This document shows positions 45,533 through 57,095 of a DNA stretch of 64,000 bases, piece by piece. Position 1 is the first letter of the stretch. Every line of letters starts with the position of its first letter. A program made the translations under genes and the position numbers. Origin of the DNA: Maratus speciosus (Eukaryota; Arthropoda; Arachnida; Araneae; Salticidae); NCBI GenBank assembly GCA_963932465.1, contig OZ010794.1:440201502-440265501 (forward strand), read 5' to 3'. Below the pieces are notes generated by a model. It ran no database searches. It worked only from the letters and a program-made list of their open reading frames with translations, and was not told the origin of the DNA.

Positions 45533-48500
45533 TTGTTGTCAAGAATCATGACTGAAAGTTTAGTGATTGCGAAGAAAGAGAGGGCAGTCCTTCGCGAGAG
45601 TATTGATAAATTTATAAATAAAATTGAAACGATTTTGAAGGATTCCGATCCTGATCTCCTAGATTTGGAGGAAACTTTAGAGCAATTAAATATGGCAGAG
45701 ATAGAACTGAAGCGAGCAGATACAGATATTAAAAAATTAATTCAAGAAGTTCAATTAGACAATGAATTACAAAATGCTCAGGAATATCGTGAAAAAATTA
45801 ATTCTTGGCGTTTTAGAGCCAATCGAAAGGTAAAAGATTTAAATAAAAAGGAAACACGTAGCGATTCAATTTCTAAACAAGACTCCTTTTTAAAGGAAAG
45901 CATAAATATTAAATTACCAAAATTAAATGTCGCGAAGTTTTCTGGAGACGTATCAGAATGGCTGACATTTTGGTCGGCATACGAAACAGCCATTCATAAC
46001 AATGATACATTAGAACCAGTTGATAAATTCAACTATTTAAGATCCTTTTTGACTCCCGACCCGTTAAAAAGTATTGACGGATTTTCCGTAACATCAGATA
46101 ACTATTTAAAAGCGGTAGAGATTCTGAAGGGGCGGTATGGAAATACAGAATTGCTTATATCTGTACACACGAATAAACTTCTAAATATTTCTCCTCTAAG
46201 ACATTCAAATGATACCAGATCCTTTAGAAGAATTTACGATGAAATTCAAACAAATATTAGAAGTTTAGAATCCCTAAATGTTTCATTGGAATCTTATGAA
46301 AGTTTGTTAAAACCGATATTATTTAAGCTATTGCCGAGAGATCTTGTGTTAGAATTTAATAAAACCCATGACGATGTTTTTAAAGTACAAGATATCATTT
46401 CATTTTTAAATAAACAATTAACATCCCGAGAAAAAATGTTTGCGTCAACGTCAAATGAAATGAATGATCGACCCACGCAAAGTAATTATATTACGCAACC
46501 ACTTAAGAGAAATACTTTTTCCCCCCCTCGCGTCAATAAATTTGATTATCACAATAGAAAATTACCAACAACGAGTGATTTATTAATTCAGAGCGAAAAT
46601 GAGACTGCTTGTGGATTTTGTTTTGGTAGGCACCAGACAAATAAATGTTTTAGCACTCGTAATTTACCATTTGAGAAAAGACTTGATTTATTGAGGAAGA
46701 GAGGTATGTGCGGTCTTTGTTTAAAAATCGGTCACATACGGAAAAATTGTTTATCTAAGGAATTCTGTACTAATTGCCACGAAAAGCATTCAGAAATACT
46801 TTGTAATAAATCAATAAATTTAAAACGGAAACCTCTAAATAAAGAGAATAATGATGTTGATGTTACGAAACAGATGCTCTCAAATCATAATATCATTTCC
46901 AATGTTTATTTGCAGACATTGATAGTTGCAGTCCCTAATAATAATCAATCAACTGAATTTATTAGAGTAATTATAGATAGTGGGAGTCATCATAGTTATA
47001 TAACTCGTTATGCTGCCAATAAATTAAAATTAAGAAAGATAAAAACGGAGATAATTAATCACGGACTTTTCGGAGGCACGGAAAGAAAAAGTAAACATAA
47101 TCGTTATGAATTTACGATTGGTAGTTTAGATAAAAATTTTCAATGCAAAATACAAGCTTTGGATGAAGAAAAAATCTGTACAGGAGTCAATTTATGTCGC
47201 GATAATAAATTGTTGAGAATCTTAGAAAAGGAAGGGGTGTTTTTGTCAGATGTACATAGAAACAATAGATTATGTTTGTATCAAAATAACCCCGAAGAAA
47301 TACACATTTTACTCGGCGCTGATACGGCCGCGAAACTATTTACCGATAATATAAGATATTTCGCTGATCTGGGTTTAGCAGCTTTTGAAACGAAGTTGGG
47401 ATGGACAATTATGGGGAAAATAGAGGGTAATCAAATTGGTTTCGAAAGTTCGTTATCAGTTCTATCGCTGTCTTTGCTCACGTCAAATGCTAATTTGTCT
47501 AATTTATGGCGATTAGACGCCTTGAGTATAAGTAATGAAGATGACAAAACAAAAGAAGATTTGAGCGAAGAAACAAAAAAGCATTTTTTAGAAAATGTCA
47601 AACGCGATGAAAGTGGTCGTTACGAAGTCGCCTTACCGTGGACTGTGGACAATTCCGTCTTAACAGATAATCGGTCATTAGCGGAAAAACATCTTTACAA
47701 AACCGAAAATAAACTTATCAAAACGAATAAAAGAAAGCAATATGAAGAAGTCTTTAATTTATGGGAAGATAGCCAGATTATAGAAGAAGTAGCCGATGAA
47801 AAGAAAGATAAGATTCATTATTTACCGCATCGACCAGTAATTAAAGAAAACAGTGAAACGACGAAAATACGCCCCGTTTTTAATGCTTCGGCACACACTA
47901 GAGACTGTCCTTCTTTGAATGAATGTCTCACCAAAGGTCCTAATTTAATTGAAATAATCCCTCGTATTTTAACCAGATTTCGGAAATACCGAATAGGAAT
48001 TTCAGCCGACATCGAAAAGGCTTTTTTGCAAATTAAAATAAAAGAAAAAGACCGAGATTTTCTTAGATTTTTTTGGTTCGATTCCGATCGAAATTTGAAA
48101 ATTTATAGACATTGTCGCGTAGTCTTTGGACTTACTTCAAGCCCTTTTTTACTAATGGCTACATTAAATCACCTTTTGAGCGAAGTCCCCGAACTTTGGC
48201 AAGATACAGTTCAAATTTTGAGAAATTCATTTTATATAGACAATTCTCTCACTAGTTTAGATTCAATTCCTGATACCGAAAAGTTTATTACAGAATCTCA
48301 AATCATATTAGCGTCAGCTCACTTTAATTTGAGGTGTTGGCGATCAAATTTGCCTCAGGCTATGATCGATGAATCCGAAGATAAACCCAAAGTTACACCC
48401 GTTTTGGGATTAATCTGGAATTTAGAGGAAGACACTTTAATATGTAAAATAGATGAAACCATTAAAATAGATGAACCAATCACAAAAAGGAAAATATTGT

Positions 48501-50899
48501 CTATTATGCAGAAAATTTTCGATCCCATCGGATTCACCGCTCCAGCAATTCTTGTACCCAAATTAATTCTTCAAGAGACCTGGAAACAGAGATTAAAATG
48601 GGATGAAGAACTACCTGAAAATTTAAAGAAACAATTCACCAATTGGATGAATAAAATAGGTTTTTTGAAAGAAATTTATGTACCTAGATGGTTAAACATA
48701 ATTCCCGCTAATGAAAACGAAATTTCGTTACACATTTTTTGTGACGCTAGCAAACATGCCTATGCCACTTGTGTTTATCTTAGGTGTCAAACGGAAGGAA
48801 AAACTCGAGTTCAGTTAGTAAATGCTAGAAGCAGAGTAGCACCCATCAAAGAATTCACGATTCCCAGGCTGGAATTACTCGCATGCCTTATTGGGGCTAG
48901 GCTCGCCAAATCTGTAACGGATGACTTAAAATTAAAACCAGAAAAGACTACATTTTGGAGCGATTCATCAACAGCTTTAGGGTGGATACGAAGGGAACAA
49001 ACCTGGGGTACCTTTGTACATAACAGAGTTTTAGAAATAAGAAATCTTACCAAAATAGAAGATTGGAGACATATCCCTGGACACTTGAATCCGGCTGACC
49101 TCCCATCCAGAGGGTGTTCTTTTGAACAATTGGAAAAATCAAGATGGTGGGAGGGTCCCGATTGGTTATATTTATCAGAAGATCAGTGGCCACAACCAGA
49201 AGAGTATCCTGATGAAAAAGTCATAAATCAAGAGAAAAAGAAGACTATTCTTACTCTTTTAGATAAAGAAGAAACTGATTTTAATCGCTATTACCGATTT
49301 TTTTCCTCTTATCGGAAAAATGTCAGAATGATTGCTTGGATATATCGATTCTTCAACAACTCGAAAATGAAAGAAAAAGTTTCAATTCCTGATATTTCTG
49401 TCGATGAGTTTGAAAAGGCTGAAACCATATTGCTACGCTTAATACAAAGAGAATCCTTTTCGGGCAGAACCGACCCAAAATTGAAATCTTTAAGACCACT
49501 GGAAGATAAACACGGTCTCTTAAGAGCCAAAACCAGCATAATTCTTAGAAACGATAAAGAAAATTTTCGTTATCCTATTATCCTTCCCTCTAAACATCCA
49601 GTTGTTTTAAGATTAATTTATGAAAACCATATAGAAAGACATCATGCTGGAGTTAGCAATCTAATGGCTCAACTCCGAGAAAATTTTTGGATATTAAAAT
49701 CAAGAAAATGTATCAGAAATGTCCTTAGAAAATGTGTCAAATGCCAAAGGTTCCAGACACCTAGAATGGAGATCGAACAAGGAACCCCACCTGAAGATAG
49801 AATCAGAGATGCAGCTATATTTGAAGTGGTGGGAGTCGATTTAGCCGGTCCTCTTTATCTTGCCGATGGTTCAAAGGTATGGATAGCTTTATATACCTGT
49901 GCTGTCTATAGAGCGGTACACCTTGAAGTAGTTACCTCATTGTCTTCCGAATGTTTCATGCAGTCTTTAAGAAGGTTTATCGCACGAAGAGGCAGACCTT
50001 ACACAATTTACTCGGACAATGGGAAAAATTTTATCGGCACTAGCAGAGCACTTTCCAGTGTAGATTGGGAAGCCATAAAAGCCTTAGCCTCTATACAGAA
50101 GATAAGATGGAAGTTTAACCCCCCTGCAGCACCATGGTGGGGAGGATGGTGGGAGCGCCTTGTGCGGATGGTAAAGGAAATTTTAAGAAGAGTTTTGGGT
50201 CGCGCCTCATTAAATTACGAAGAACTGAGCACAATACTCTGTGATATTGAATATGTTATCAATTCACGACCGATCACATATATCTCTGAAGATAATCGAG
50301 ATCCTGAACCTTTAACTCCATTGATGTTCCTTCAAGAACTGCCTACATCCGGCGTTCCAGATATAGATACATTAGACTCACAAGATCTTAACAGACGAGC
50401 AAGATATCGTCAAAGAATAAGAAATGATCTGCGAAACCGATTTAGAACGGAGTACTTAGGACAGCTGCGGCAACAGTCTATGAAGAAGGAGAATTCCAAA
50501 CCTTTGCAAATAGGAGACATCGTTCTTCTGGAAGATACCAACAAAAGACGTCTTCACTGGCCTTTAGCCAAAATAATAGATATCATTCCCGGAAAAGACA
50601 AAATAGCAAGATTGGCTAAAGTCCAAACAGAAAATGGAATTTTTCTCCGTCCTTTCCAACGTCTGTTTCCTTTAGAAATTGATGCAGCTAGCGATTCCCC
50701 ATCAGATAATATAACCCAGCAGAAAGTTAACTTTAAGGTCCATAAAGAACAACGAAAGACTACTCCAGAAATCGATCAGACTAGAACCAGTGTAGAAAAG
50801 AGCCAATCCAGTGACAAAGCTATCTCTCCCGTGGTTACCAGAAGTGGGCGACTAGTGAAACCTCCTGCGAGACTCCAACTGGGACTTTTAGACTTTTGA
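45533..50899 (+). CDS. BEL/Pao Gag-Pol polyprotein, single open frame of 1788 residues
   Basis: Order of parts: DUF1759-type Gag from about residue 130 (FSGDVSEWLTFWSAYETAI), Cys/His clusters at about 360-425 (CGFCFG, CGLCLKIGHIRKNC, CTNCHEKH), aspartic protease with DSG near 482, reverse transcriptase (RPVFNAS, ADIEKAFLQI near 825, FGLTSSPF, YIDN near 901), RNase H (FCDASKHA near 1071, PRLELLA, WSDSSTALGW), integrase with a His/Cys zinc region (HIERHHAG near 1366, CVKCQ) and catalytic DLAGPL (about 1435), SDNGKNF (1494) and WWERL (1541), then a DUF5641-like C-terminus (GDIVLLED near 1660). YIDN replaces the usual Y-x-D-D. No stop or frameshift, no envelope. The first ATG was used; a second Met is 5 codons later. 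Confidence 0.95.
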   Translation: MLSRIMTESLVIAKKERAVLRESIDKFINKIETILKDSDPDLLDLEETLEQLNMAEIELKRADTDIKKLIQEVQLDNELQNAQEYREKINSWRFRANRKVKDLNKKETRSDSISKQDSFLKESINIKLPKLNVAKFSGDVSEWLTFWSAYETAIHNNDTLEPVDKFNYLRSFLTPDPLKSIDGFSVTSDNYLKAVEILKGRYGNTELLISVHTNKLLNISPLRHSNDTRSFRRIYDEIQTNIRSLESLNVSLESYESLLKPILFKLLPRDLVLEFNKTHDDVFKVQDIISFLNKQLTSREKMFASTSNEMNDRPTQSNYITQPLKRNTFSPPRVNKFDYHNRKLPTTSDLLIQSENETACGFCFGRHQTNKCFSTRNLPFEKRLDLLRKRGMCGLCLKIGHIRKNCLSKEFCTNCHEKHSEILCNKSINLKRKPLNKENNDVDVTKQMLSNHNIISNVYLQTLIVAVPNNNQSTEFIRVIIDSGSHHSYITRYAANKLKLRKIKTEIINHGLFGGTERKSKHNRYEFTIGSLDKNFQCKIQALDEEKICTGVNLCRDNKLLRILEKEGVFLSDVHRNNRLCLYQNNPEEIHILLGADTAAKLFTDNIRYFADLGLAAFETKLGWTIMGKIEGNQIGFESSLSVLSLSLLTSNANLSNLWRLDALSISNEDDKTKEDLSEETKKHFLENVKRDESGRYEVALPWTVDNSVLTDNRSLAEKHLYKTENKLIKTNKRKQYEEVFNLWEDSQIIEEVADEKKDKIHYLPHRPVIKENSETTKIRPVFNASAHTRDCPSLNECLTKGPNLIEIIPRILTRFRKYRIGISADIEKAFLQIKIKEKDRDFLRFFWFDSDRNLKIYRHCRVVFGLTSSPFLLMATLNHLLSEVPELWQDTVQILRNSFYIDNSLTSLDSIPDTEKFITESQIILASAHFNLRCWRSNLPQAMIDESEDKPKVTPVLGLIWNLEEDTLICKIDETIKIDEPITKRKILSIMQKIFDPIGFTAPAILVPKLILQETWKQRLKWDEELPENLKKQFTNWMNKIGFLKEIYVPRWLNIIPANENEISLHIFCDASKHAYATCVYLRCQTEGKTRVQLVNARSRVAPIKEFTIPRLELLACLIGARLAKSVTDDLKLKPEKTTFWSDSSTALGWIRREQTWGTFVHNRVLEIRNLTKIEDWRHIPGHLNPADLPSRGCSFEQLEKSRWWEGPDWLYLSEDQWPQPEEYPDEKVINQEKKKTILTLLDKEETDFNRYYRFFSSYRKNVRMIAWIYRFFNNSKMKEKVSIPDISVDEFEKAETILLRLIQRESFSGRTDPKLKSLRPLEDKHGLLRAKTSIILRNDKENFRYPIILPSKHPVVLRLIYENHIERHHAGVSNLMAQLRENFWILKSRKCIRNVLRKCVKCQRFQTPRMEIEQGTPPEDRIRDAAIFEVVGVDLAGPLYLADGSKVWIALYTCAVYRAVHLEVVTSLSSECFMQSLRRFIARRGRPYTIYSDNGKNFIGTSRALSSVDWEAIKALASIQKIRWKFNPPAAPWWGGWWERLVRMVKEILRRVLGRASLNYEELSTILCDIEYVINSRPITYISEDNRDPEPLTPLMFLQELPTSGVPDIDTLDSQDLNRRARYRQRIRNDLRNRFRTEYLGQLRQQSMKKENSKPLQIGDIVLLEDTNKRRLHWPLAKIIDIIPGKDKIARLAKVQTENGIFLRPFQRLFPLEIDAASDSPSDNITQQKVNFKVHKEQRKTTPEIDQTRTSVEKSQSSDKAISPVVTRSGRLVKPPARLQLGLLDF

Positions 50900-50922
50900 G
50901 TTCCTCTCCAGGATCGAGAAAC

Positions 50923-50936
50923 TCAAGGTGGGAGGA
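50923..50936 (+). promoter_or_regulatory. Polypurine tract of the BEL/Pao element
   Basis: A purine-rich run, caaggtgggagga, ends exactly at the 3' LTR start. It is where plus-strand DNA synthesis would be primed. Confidence 0.75.
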
Positions 50937-51365
50937 TGTTGCGAAATACGCAGCATTCCTTTCCCTCTGCTAAACAATTATTCTGATTGCGCAATTGAGA
51001 AACCTTTTTCATTACATGCTAGCGCAACACCCAACCCACGCACGGCAGAACTGAATTAGAACTAGGAGAAGAAGGTGCTTTTTGGGAGCGCCTCTACTTA
51101 AATTTTAAGACTAAGAACTAGTGAATTATGAAATGTAAATAGTTAAATTTTAATGTATCGTATTTTAATTTGTGTGTCATTTGTATAATCAAGAATATTA
51201 TTTATTTATACAAAAAGGATACCGGTGCATTTACTTTGAGTGTTAGTCCTGCTTATCACTAGAACAAAACCAGAAAACAGACGACCGCTCTCCGGAAATT
51301 TGGATATAGAATTCCAGTATTACAGGTAGGAGCATTTTTATTGATTGATTAAGTTAGAAGTAACA
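50937..51365 (+). repeat. 3' LTR of the BEL/Pao element (429 bp)
   Basis: Same length and apparently same sequence as the 5' LTR; ends taaca and is followed by the 10-base flank repeat attgtgaaga. Confidence 0.93.
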
Positions 51366-51375
51366 ATTGTGAAGA

Positions 51376-52069
51376 GCAACATCAGTACAGTACAGATCCT
51401 TCATTATTATGTTATTTTTGGTTATTAAAAAGACACACTATTTTTCTTTAAAAATTCTTCTATATTTCCTGTTAAGGGAACCGTAGACCTTTATTTAAGT
51501 AGAAATAGACATAAAAATCGAAAATTATTTTTGTGATATTAATTATTCTCCAGTTTCTTCTGAACCATTTGACATGCAAATGCAATAATTTTTCGCAAAG
51601 TTACAAGCGTTTGAATTTTGTACACAGACAATTTTTCGACCCTTTAATATACTTTAAATCTGTTTTTCTCAAAATTGATTTTCAACTTTTTCACATTTTT
51701 GATATACGCATGCGTCATAAGGAAGAATCCTGATATTATTTACAAAGAAACTGTGCATGCATTTTTAAAATTCGACTACTTTAAGATAGTTAAATTTGAT
51801 TTTTAACATATTTAAAGGCAAAATTTTGATGAAAATCGGTATCGAATTCAGAAAAAAATCACTAAAAAATTAACTATTCAAGGGATTTAAAAGTCGATAT
51901 ACAGATTTGTTCGTAATAGAGTTTTAAGTGGTTAAAATGCAAAATCGAGGAAATATCTAAAAAATTATGACGCATGGAACATTTTAAAAATTCGATTTAA
52001 AATTTTAATTTTTTTCAAAAAATCATAAAATTATAATAAGATTGGAAATTTCTTTTAATGCTTTCTATG
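51376..52069. other. AT-rich non-coding stretch
   Basis: No gene or repeat is recognised. Confidence 0.4.
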
Positions 52070-52071
52070 TA

Positions 52072-53150
52072 CAGTCGTGGAAAAAAAAAAAGTAAACACC
52101 CCCTACTAACTCCTCAATAAATTATCGTAGAAGAAAGTTACTGGTACCGAACGATTGGAAATAAAGTCTGCTTTTAAATGATGTATATAAAATTTGCTTA
52201 GGAGGCCATCTACATATTAAAACGAACCAGAACTTTGTTTTTTTCAATAGCAGTACCCAATTTTGACAGCATAAATGAACTCTACACCCTTCAATTAGCC
52301 TAAAAACAAATTTTTACGCAATTCGTACCATAAGTTTCCGAGAAATTAATTATTTTAAAATGAGCGTATTTTAAGGGCTGTATCCAAATTGAAGTTCCGT
52401 ACTGGATTGTTAACCGAGAGAGCCGCTTCCTTGATCAAGGCACCTTAAGTGCCACTCAAGGAGTCAATGAAGCGTGTTAGATTACAGTACAGGAGAATAA
52501 ATTTCAGAATGTCTACTCACTTCCATCATAGACGGCCCCTTAAACCCTCATTTTGCCGTTTTTGAAGCATAATTTGAAAACTACTTGGAAGAAAAATGTG
52601 AAATTTTTGAATTTCCATAAAGCAGGACTTAATAAATCTATATCCATAAAAAAAAATTGTAGGTTGCAATTCATAATTTTTTCGAATATTAATTTCATAA
52701 TTCATAATTCATATCATAAAATTATAAAAATTGCAAATTCAGCTTATTTATGTTTGGGTATATTAGTATTATTACTACAAAAAAAATTAGCACATTAGGA
52801 GCATAATTTCGGGAGATATAAATACAAATATGAAAATGTAATTTAACATTAGAAGCACTAAATTTTGAATGTTTATAATTCAAAAACTTATCATTCAAAT
52901 GACTTGAAATTTGGTGTCTAGGCATAGTTTGAACCGAAGATTTGAAATATCTTGTTAAAATTGGGTATTGCCATTGAAAAAAAAAATGAAGTTTGGATTC
53001 GTTTTAATATGTAGATGACCCCCTAAGAAAATTTTATATACATCATTTAAAAGTAGACTTTATTTCCAATCGTTCGGTACCAGTAACTTTCTTCTACGAT
53101 GATTTGTTGAGGAGTTAGTAGGGGTGTTTACTTTTTTTTTTCCACGATTG
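52072..53150. mobile_element. Tc1/mariner-like non-autonomous element with about 200-bp TIRs (1079 bp)
   Basis: cagtcgtggaaaaaaa at the left mirrors tttttttccacgattg at the right, with homologous arms inward to caattttgacag near 52268. TA flanks both ends (52070-52071, 53151-53152). A small hairpin (ggcaccttaagtgcc near 52439) lies in the unpaired middle. The CAGTCGTGGAAAAA-type end is common in mariner-related elements. No transposase. Confidence 0.78.
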
Positions 53151-53322
53151 TACTTATAATGAAATGCATATTTCCGCAAAATTTCATATCTCTATAATAA
53201 AAAAAAAAATAAAAATAAAATAATTAACATCCACCGCCCCTTTAAGAATTTACACAAAAAACAATCATTAAAAATATACTTAGTTACTTAAAAAAAAAAA
53301 AAAAAAAGACATATAGCCTGAC

Positions 53323-55985
53323 CAGTGGTGTAGTCGTAAAATAAACAGAGGGTATACGTTCTAAGCAGAGGGTATACCCTATAGTGCAGCTTTGGCGAAC
53401 CTTTTTATAGTCGCGTGCCAATTTTTTAAAAAAAAAATATTTTACATGACCTTGACGCGCCAACTATAAAACGAATGGTGGATTGAAAAATAATGAATCA
53501 AAACTACTTGAAAATTACTTATTAAGATTTTTTCTAATATGCGTAACATACATGTAAGTATTACACTGTAATAATTATAGAAACATTTAGAATTTAGAAA
53601 TTAATTGAAAAATAATGTGATTAATTGTGTTGTATCTTGGATGAAAAATAATTAATATCATTTTAATGATCAGTTTATTTTAACAGAATTCAAACTAAAA
53701 TGGATTTATCTGACAACTGCTCTTTCTATTTGATTTTTTATATTATTCGTTTGAGAAAATAATGACTCACAGGTATGAATAGTAGGAAAAATTATTAAAT
53801 TGAAAAAAAAAAACAGTTTATATTTAAATAGTTCTAAAATTTAGTTTCAAGTTGCCATAATTTACCATCGGTATTTTTGCCGAAACGTCAGTGAAGGCTT
53901 ACTGTGGAGACACGAAAAGTTTTGATTTCCGTTAGTCTGTCTGTCTGTTCCGCGATAACTGCCGCAAAAAGCATCCGATCGGCTTGAAATTTATTGGGCA
54001 TGTTGATGAGGTACCCGGACTTAGCTGTATAGTTTTTGGTTAAATTTGGTTCATTCGTTCGGGAAATATGGAACATTTTATTTTGCTCTATAATGCTTTT
54101 CAATGGCAAGTCAGACGATTTTCAGATTTTCATTTGTTGAAAGAAATGGCTCATATGAAAAATGGATTTAAATGGTAAATTTTTGATGCTGAAATTTTTA
54201 AATAGCATTATTAAATTATTCCAATAAATTATGTCAATATATTTGCGAGATTTTTTTAATTAGGTTTATAATATTGGGGGAATTTTATGCATGTTTTCCA
54301 ATAATATAAAGGATTTTGTTTTATCAAATTGACATAATGCATATTTCATTTTTTTTTCCCTTTTCTTTCTCTGTTGCGTAGCAACGTATTTAATCCTAAT
54401 AATATTAGTATAATTGCGTGTATAATGCTTGAGTAAAGCCAACGTCAAAACAGATGAATTAATGCATTTGTATCTTTGCATATAGAAGGATTTTAGCCCA
54501 GAAATAAAAATAGGCAATATTTCATTTATTTTATTTATTTTATTGAAATATTTTGCTTAAAAATACAAAAGTTCATTATTTTCATAGAGAATAACTTAAC
54601 ATTTTCCCATAACATTTACCAATATTTCTTTAATTGTTGCCAAGAAAATCAAAACCCGGAATAATATTTTCTTTTAAACAATTTTCAATTGAAATGTTTT
54701 GTCGTGAAACAGAAAATGAAAAATAAAATTAAGAATAGAAAAATTAATATGGCGGCATATTAAAAATAAAAGGAAAACTCTCGAGTATTTCTTAATATAA
54801 CAAGATGAAAAGTGTTGAGTAAGTACGCATAGCAGGTGAATTAGACGTCATTTATCGAAAACAAAGATGCTGGAATAAAAAGATCTTGGGTAAAATAAAA
54901 TTAACTGTTATTCACGGAGGAAAGAGATAGATGGAGATGCAGTATGCCGTAAAAACAGTTTGCAATACGATGTGCGTTACCGCTCAGATTTAAATGCCCT
55001 CATTCGGCCCAAACAAAACAAGCACGTGGAACAGGGACCAAATTCTTTGACTTCATCCGTTTTTTTTTTTTTTTTTTTTTTTTAAGCACGTCGTTGTGTT
55101 GTGCCGAATGTAGCGGATTTTAGGGTTACATTTTTGGCGTCACTTCAAGATTTATTGTCTGTGTACGGTTAACATGAATATTTTATTTTAAATTTAAATT
55201 TTATTAATTTATAAAAAAACTTATACTTATCCTTATAAATCACAGCGTAAAAAAAATCTAAGATATACTATAACCATCCGCACAATCAATAAAAAATTTC
55301 GAATGTAAATTTAAATAGACTACGGGGGGTTCAGGGGGGCAGAGCCCCCCTGAAGAAATGCTATTTTTGATTTAAAAAGTTACCAGAATAAGTAGCTCAT
55401 CAGAATTTCAGAACATCAATGTACAACCACTTGTTTAACACTTTTAATTTCTGAAACTTTACGAAGTATCTTGTATGCTCATAAATATTTATGTAATTTG
55501 AAAACTTTAAAAAGCGATTTGTAGGAAGTTGAATATTATGCAATGAGTGTTAAAAAACAATGACTTGCAAAGATGACGTTGAGGCTCCTGATCTGCAGAT
55601 TTACTAGTTATTAATACGTATAATAATCTTTCTTTTTGGTAATTTTCAGATATTTTCTTTGTTTGATAAATTTTCGAACCATATTGAATAAGATTGAAAT
55701 TATTCAATTTCCAAATAATCGAATTTAGAATCAAGTGAGGTCGCCTAAGGTCGTGTATTTTGTGTAAAATCACTGTATCTTGATTTAGAAATATAAACAA
55801 CGCCGCGCCGTGCCAAAATTATTCTTTCGCGTACCAAAAACGGCACGCGTGCCGTAGGTTCTCCGACCCTGCCCTAGTGTATATATACTATAGCTTTCTT
55901 GAGAAACAGAGGGTATACGGTGCTCCTTAAAAAAATCCAAAGGGTATACGGCGTATACCCCCATTTACCCTCCACTACATCCCTG
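53323..55985. mobile_element. Outer hAT-like element with exact 8-bp TSD, split by a second hAT-like element
   Basis: cagtggtgtagtcg at the left and, reversed, cagggatgtagtgg at the right form the TIR; both lead into agggtatac repeats. agcctgac is duplicated exactly outside (53315-53322, 55986-55993), the 8 bp expected for hAT. Only about 180 bases belong to this element; the rest is the inner insertion. Confidence 0.8.
53387..55871. mobile_element. Inner hAT-like element nested in the outer one (2485 bp)
   Basis: cagctttggcgaacc at the left and, reversed, cagggtcggagaacc at the right, each followed within 15-20 bases by cgcgtgcc. The flanking octamers ctatagtg (53379-53386) and ccctagtg (55872-55879) match at 6 of 8. 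No transposase frame is present. The interior contains a gtctgtctgtctgt block near 53935 and a strong hairpin at 55330-55354 (ttcaggggggc stem). Confidence 0.7.
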
Positions 55986-55993
55986 AGCCTGAC

Positions 55994-57095
55994 ATATAAA
56001 AAGGCATATTATATACCAATAACTATACCACTTCTTTCGTTTTACAAACAGGGAAGCAAGCGGTACAGATACATAGATATACACGGAATGGAAAATGTAT
56101 GTTTTTTTTTTTCAAGAAGACTTAGAAATTTCCAGGCCCAGGCCCCGCCCGGCCCGTAGAAAAAAAATATTGGCCCGATAAAAAACTTAAACGTTCAACC
56201 CGAACCCAGCCTGACCCGAAAAAAAGTTAAAATCTCGGCCCGAGTGAATTTCTACAAAACATTGATTTTTACGTCGATTTGATTAAAAATTTCTAGCTTA
56301 CGAGGAGTTATGACAAAAATATTTATCTCAACTTTTTTTTTTTTTTTTTTCATGTTTCTAATCTTCATTTTTATAGAAGTGCCGAAGTCTGCGATATTTA
56401 TCTTTTTAATGAATCTCTATTCCTTGTATGTAAATATTTCAGTTATCATTAATATTGTTAATCCATATTCCATGTATTGAAGTGTTAAAAATTTGAAAAA
56501 TGCTATGCAGTAAAATCTTCTAAGACGGAATTACATAGAAAAGCGAAAAAAAAAAAATGCGTTATGGACACGTTCACTTCTTAGCAAGTGTAAATGTATT
56601 ATATATTCTTGTCTTACGTATTAGTATATTAATTTTGCATGGATCAGCACGTTTTTCAGTTTAAAACAGGGTTCCGTCATAGACAGGTTCTTTTTCACAC
56701 GTTTTACTATATTTTAATAAGCCTAGAAATCTACTATTCTTTAAAAAGAATAAATTTTAATGTTTAAGTGTAGAATAAAATGTCGATTTAAAAATGTATG
56801 CATTTTTTTTTTTAAAATTTTTGTGCCAGGCCTAATTTTACTGACCTTTGAATGGACCAGGCCGCGCTGAAACAATAATTTTCATACGGGCTGGGTCAAA
56901 ACTAGGATTGCAAATTTTGGGCCGTGAAGACTAGGAATGAAACCAGTCCCGGCTCTGTATACAGAAAAAATAAGTTAGGTCCGGCTCAGCCCGAGCCTTC
57001 AGAAAAAGTATGTCCCGGGCCTGGCCCGGCCTGAAAAGAGTGGAGACCAGGCCCTTTCTGGCCCGAGTCCGGCCCGTGCAGATCTCTATGTAACG
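55994..57095. repeat. cccg-rich dispersed repeat
   Basis: Two G/C-rich ends, about 56126-56250 (caggccccgcccggcccg, cccgaacccagcc) and about 56870-57085 (gggcctggcccggcctg, gcccgagtccggcccg), enclose AT-rich DNA. The arrangement suggests one decayed mobile element. Related cccgaaccc phrases occur at 18290 and 18930. No gene. Confidence 0.45.

Larger units (their letters stand above)
44966..51365 (+). mobile_element. Intact BEL/Pao LTR retrotransposon, 6400 bp
   Basis: Two 429-bp LTRs (TG...CA) that appear identical by eye flank one open polyprotein frame. A primer-binding-like tgg at 45400 and a purine tract (aaggtgggagga) just before 50937 complete the plan. attgtgaaga is duplicated outside (44956-44965, 51366-51375). 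Identical LTRs mean a very recent insertion. There is no envelope gene, so this is an intracellular retrotransposon. Confidence 0.95.

Noticed and set aside
45533..50899. Possibility that the BEL/Pao element is an endogenous retrovirus with an envelope
   Set aside because: The frame ends with a DUF5641-like region and only 37 bases separate its stop from the 3' LTR; no envelope frame exists.
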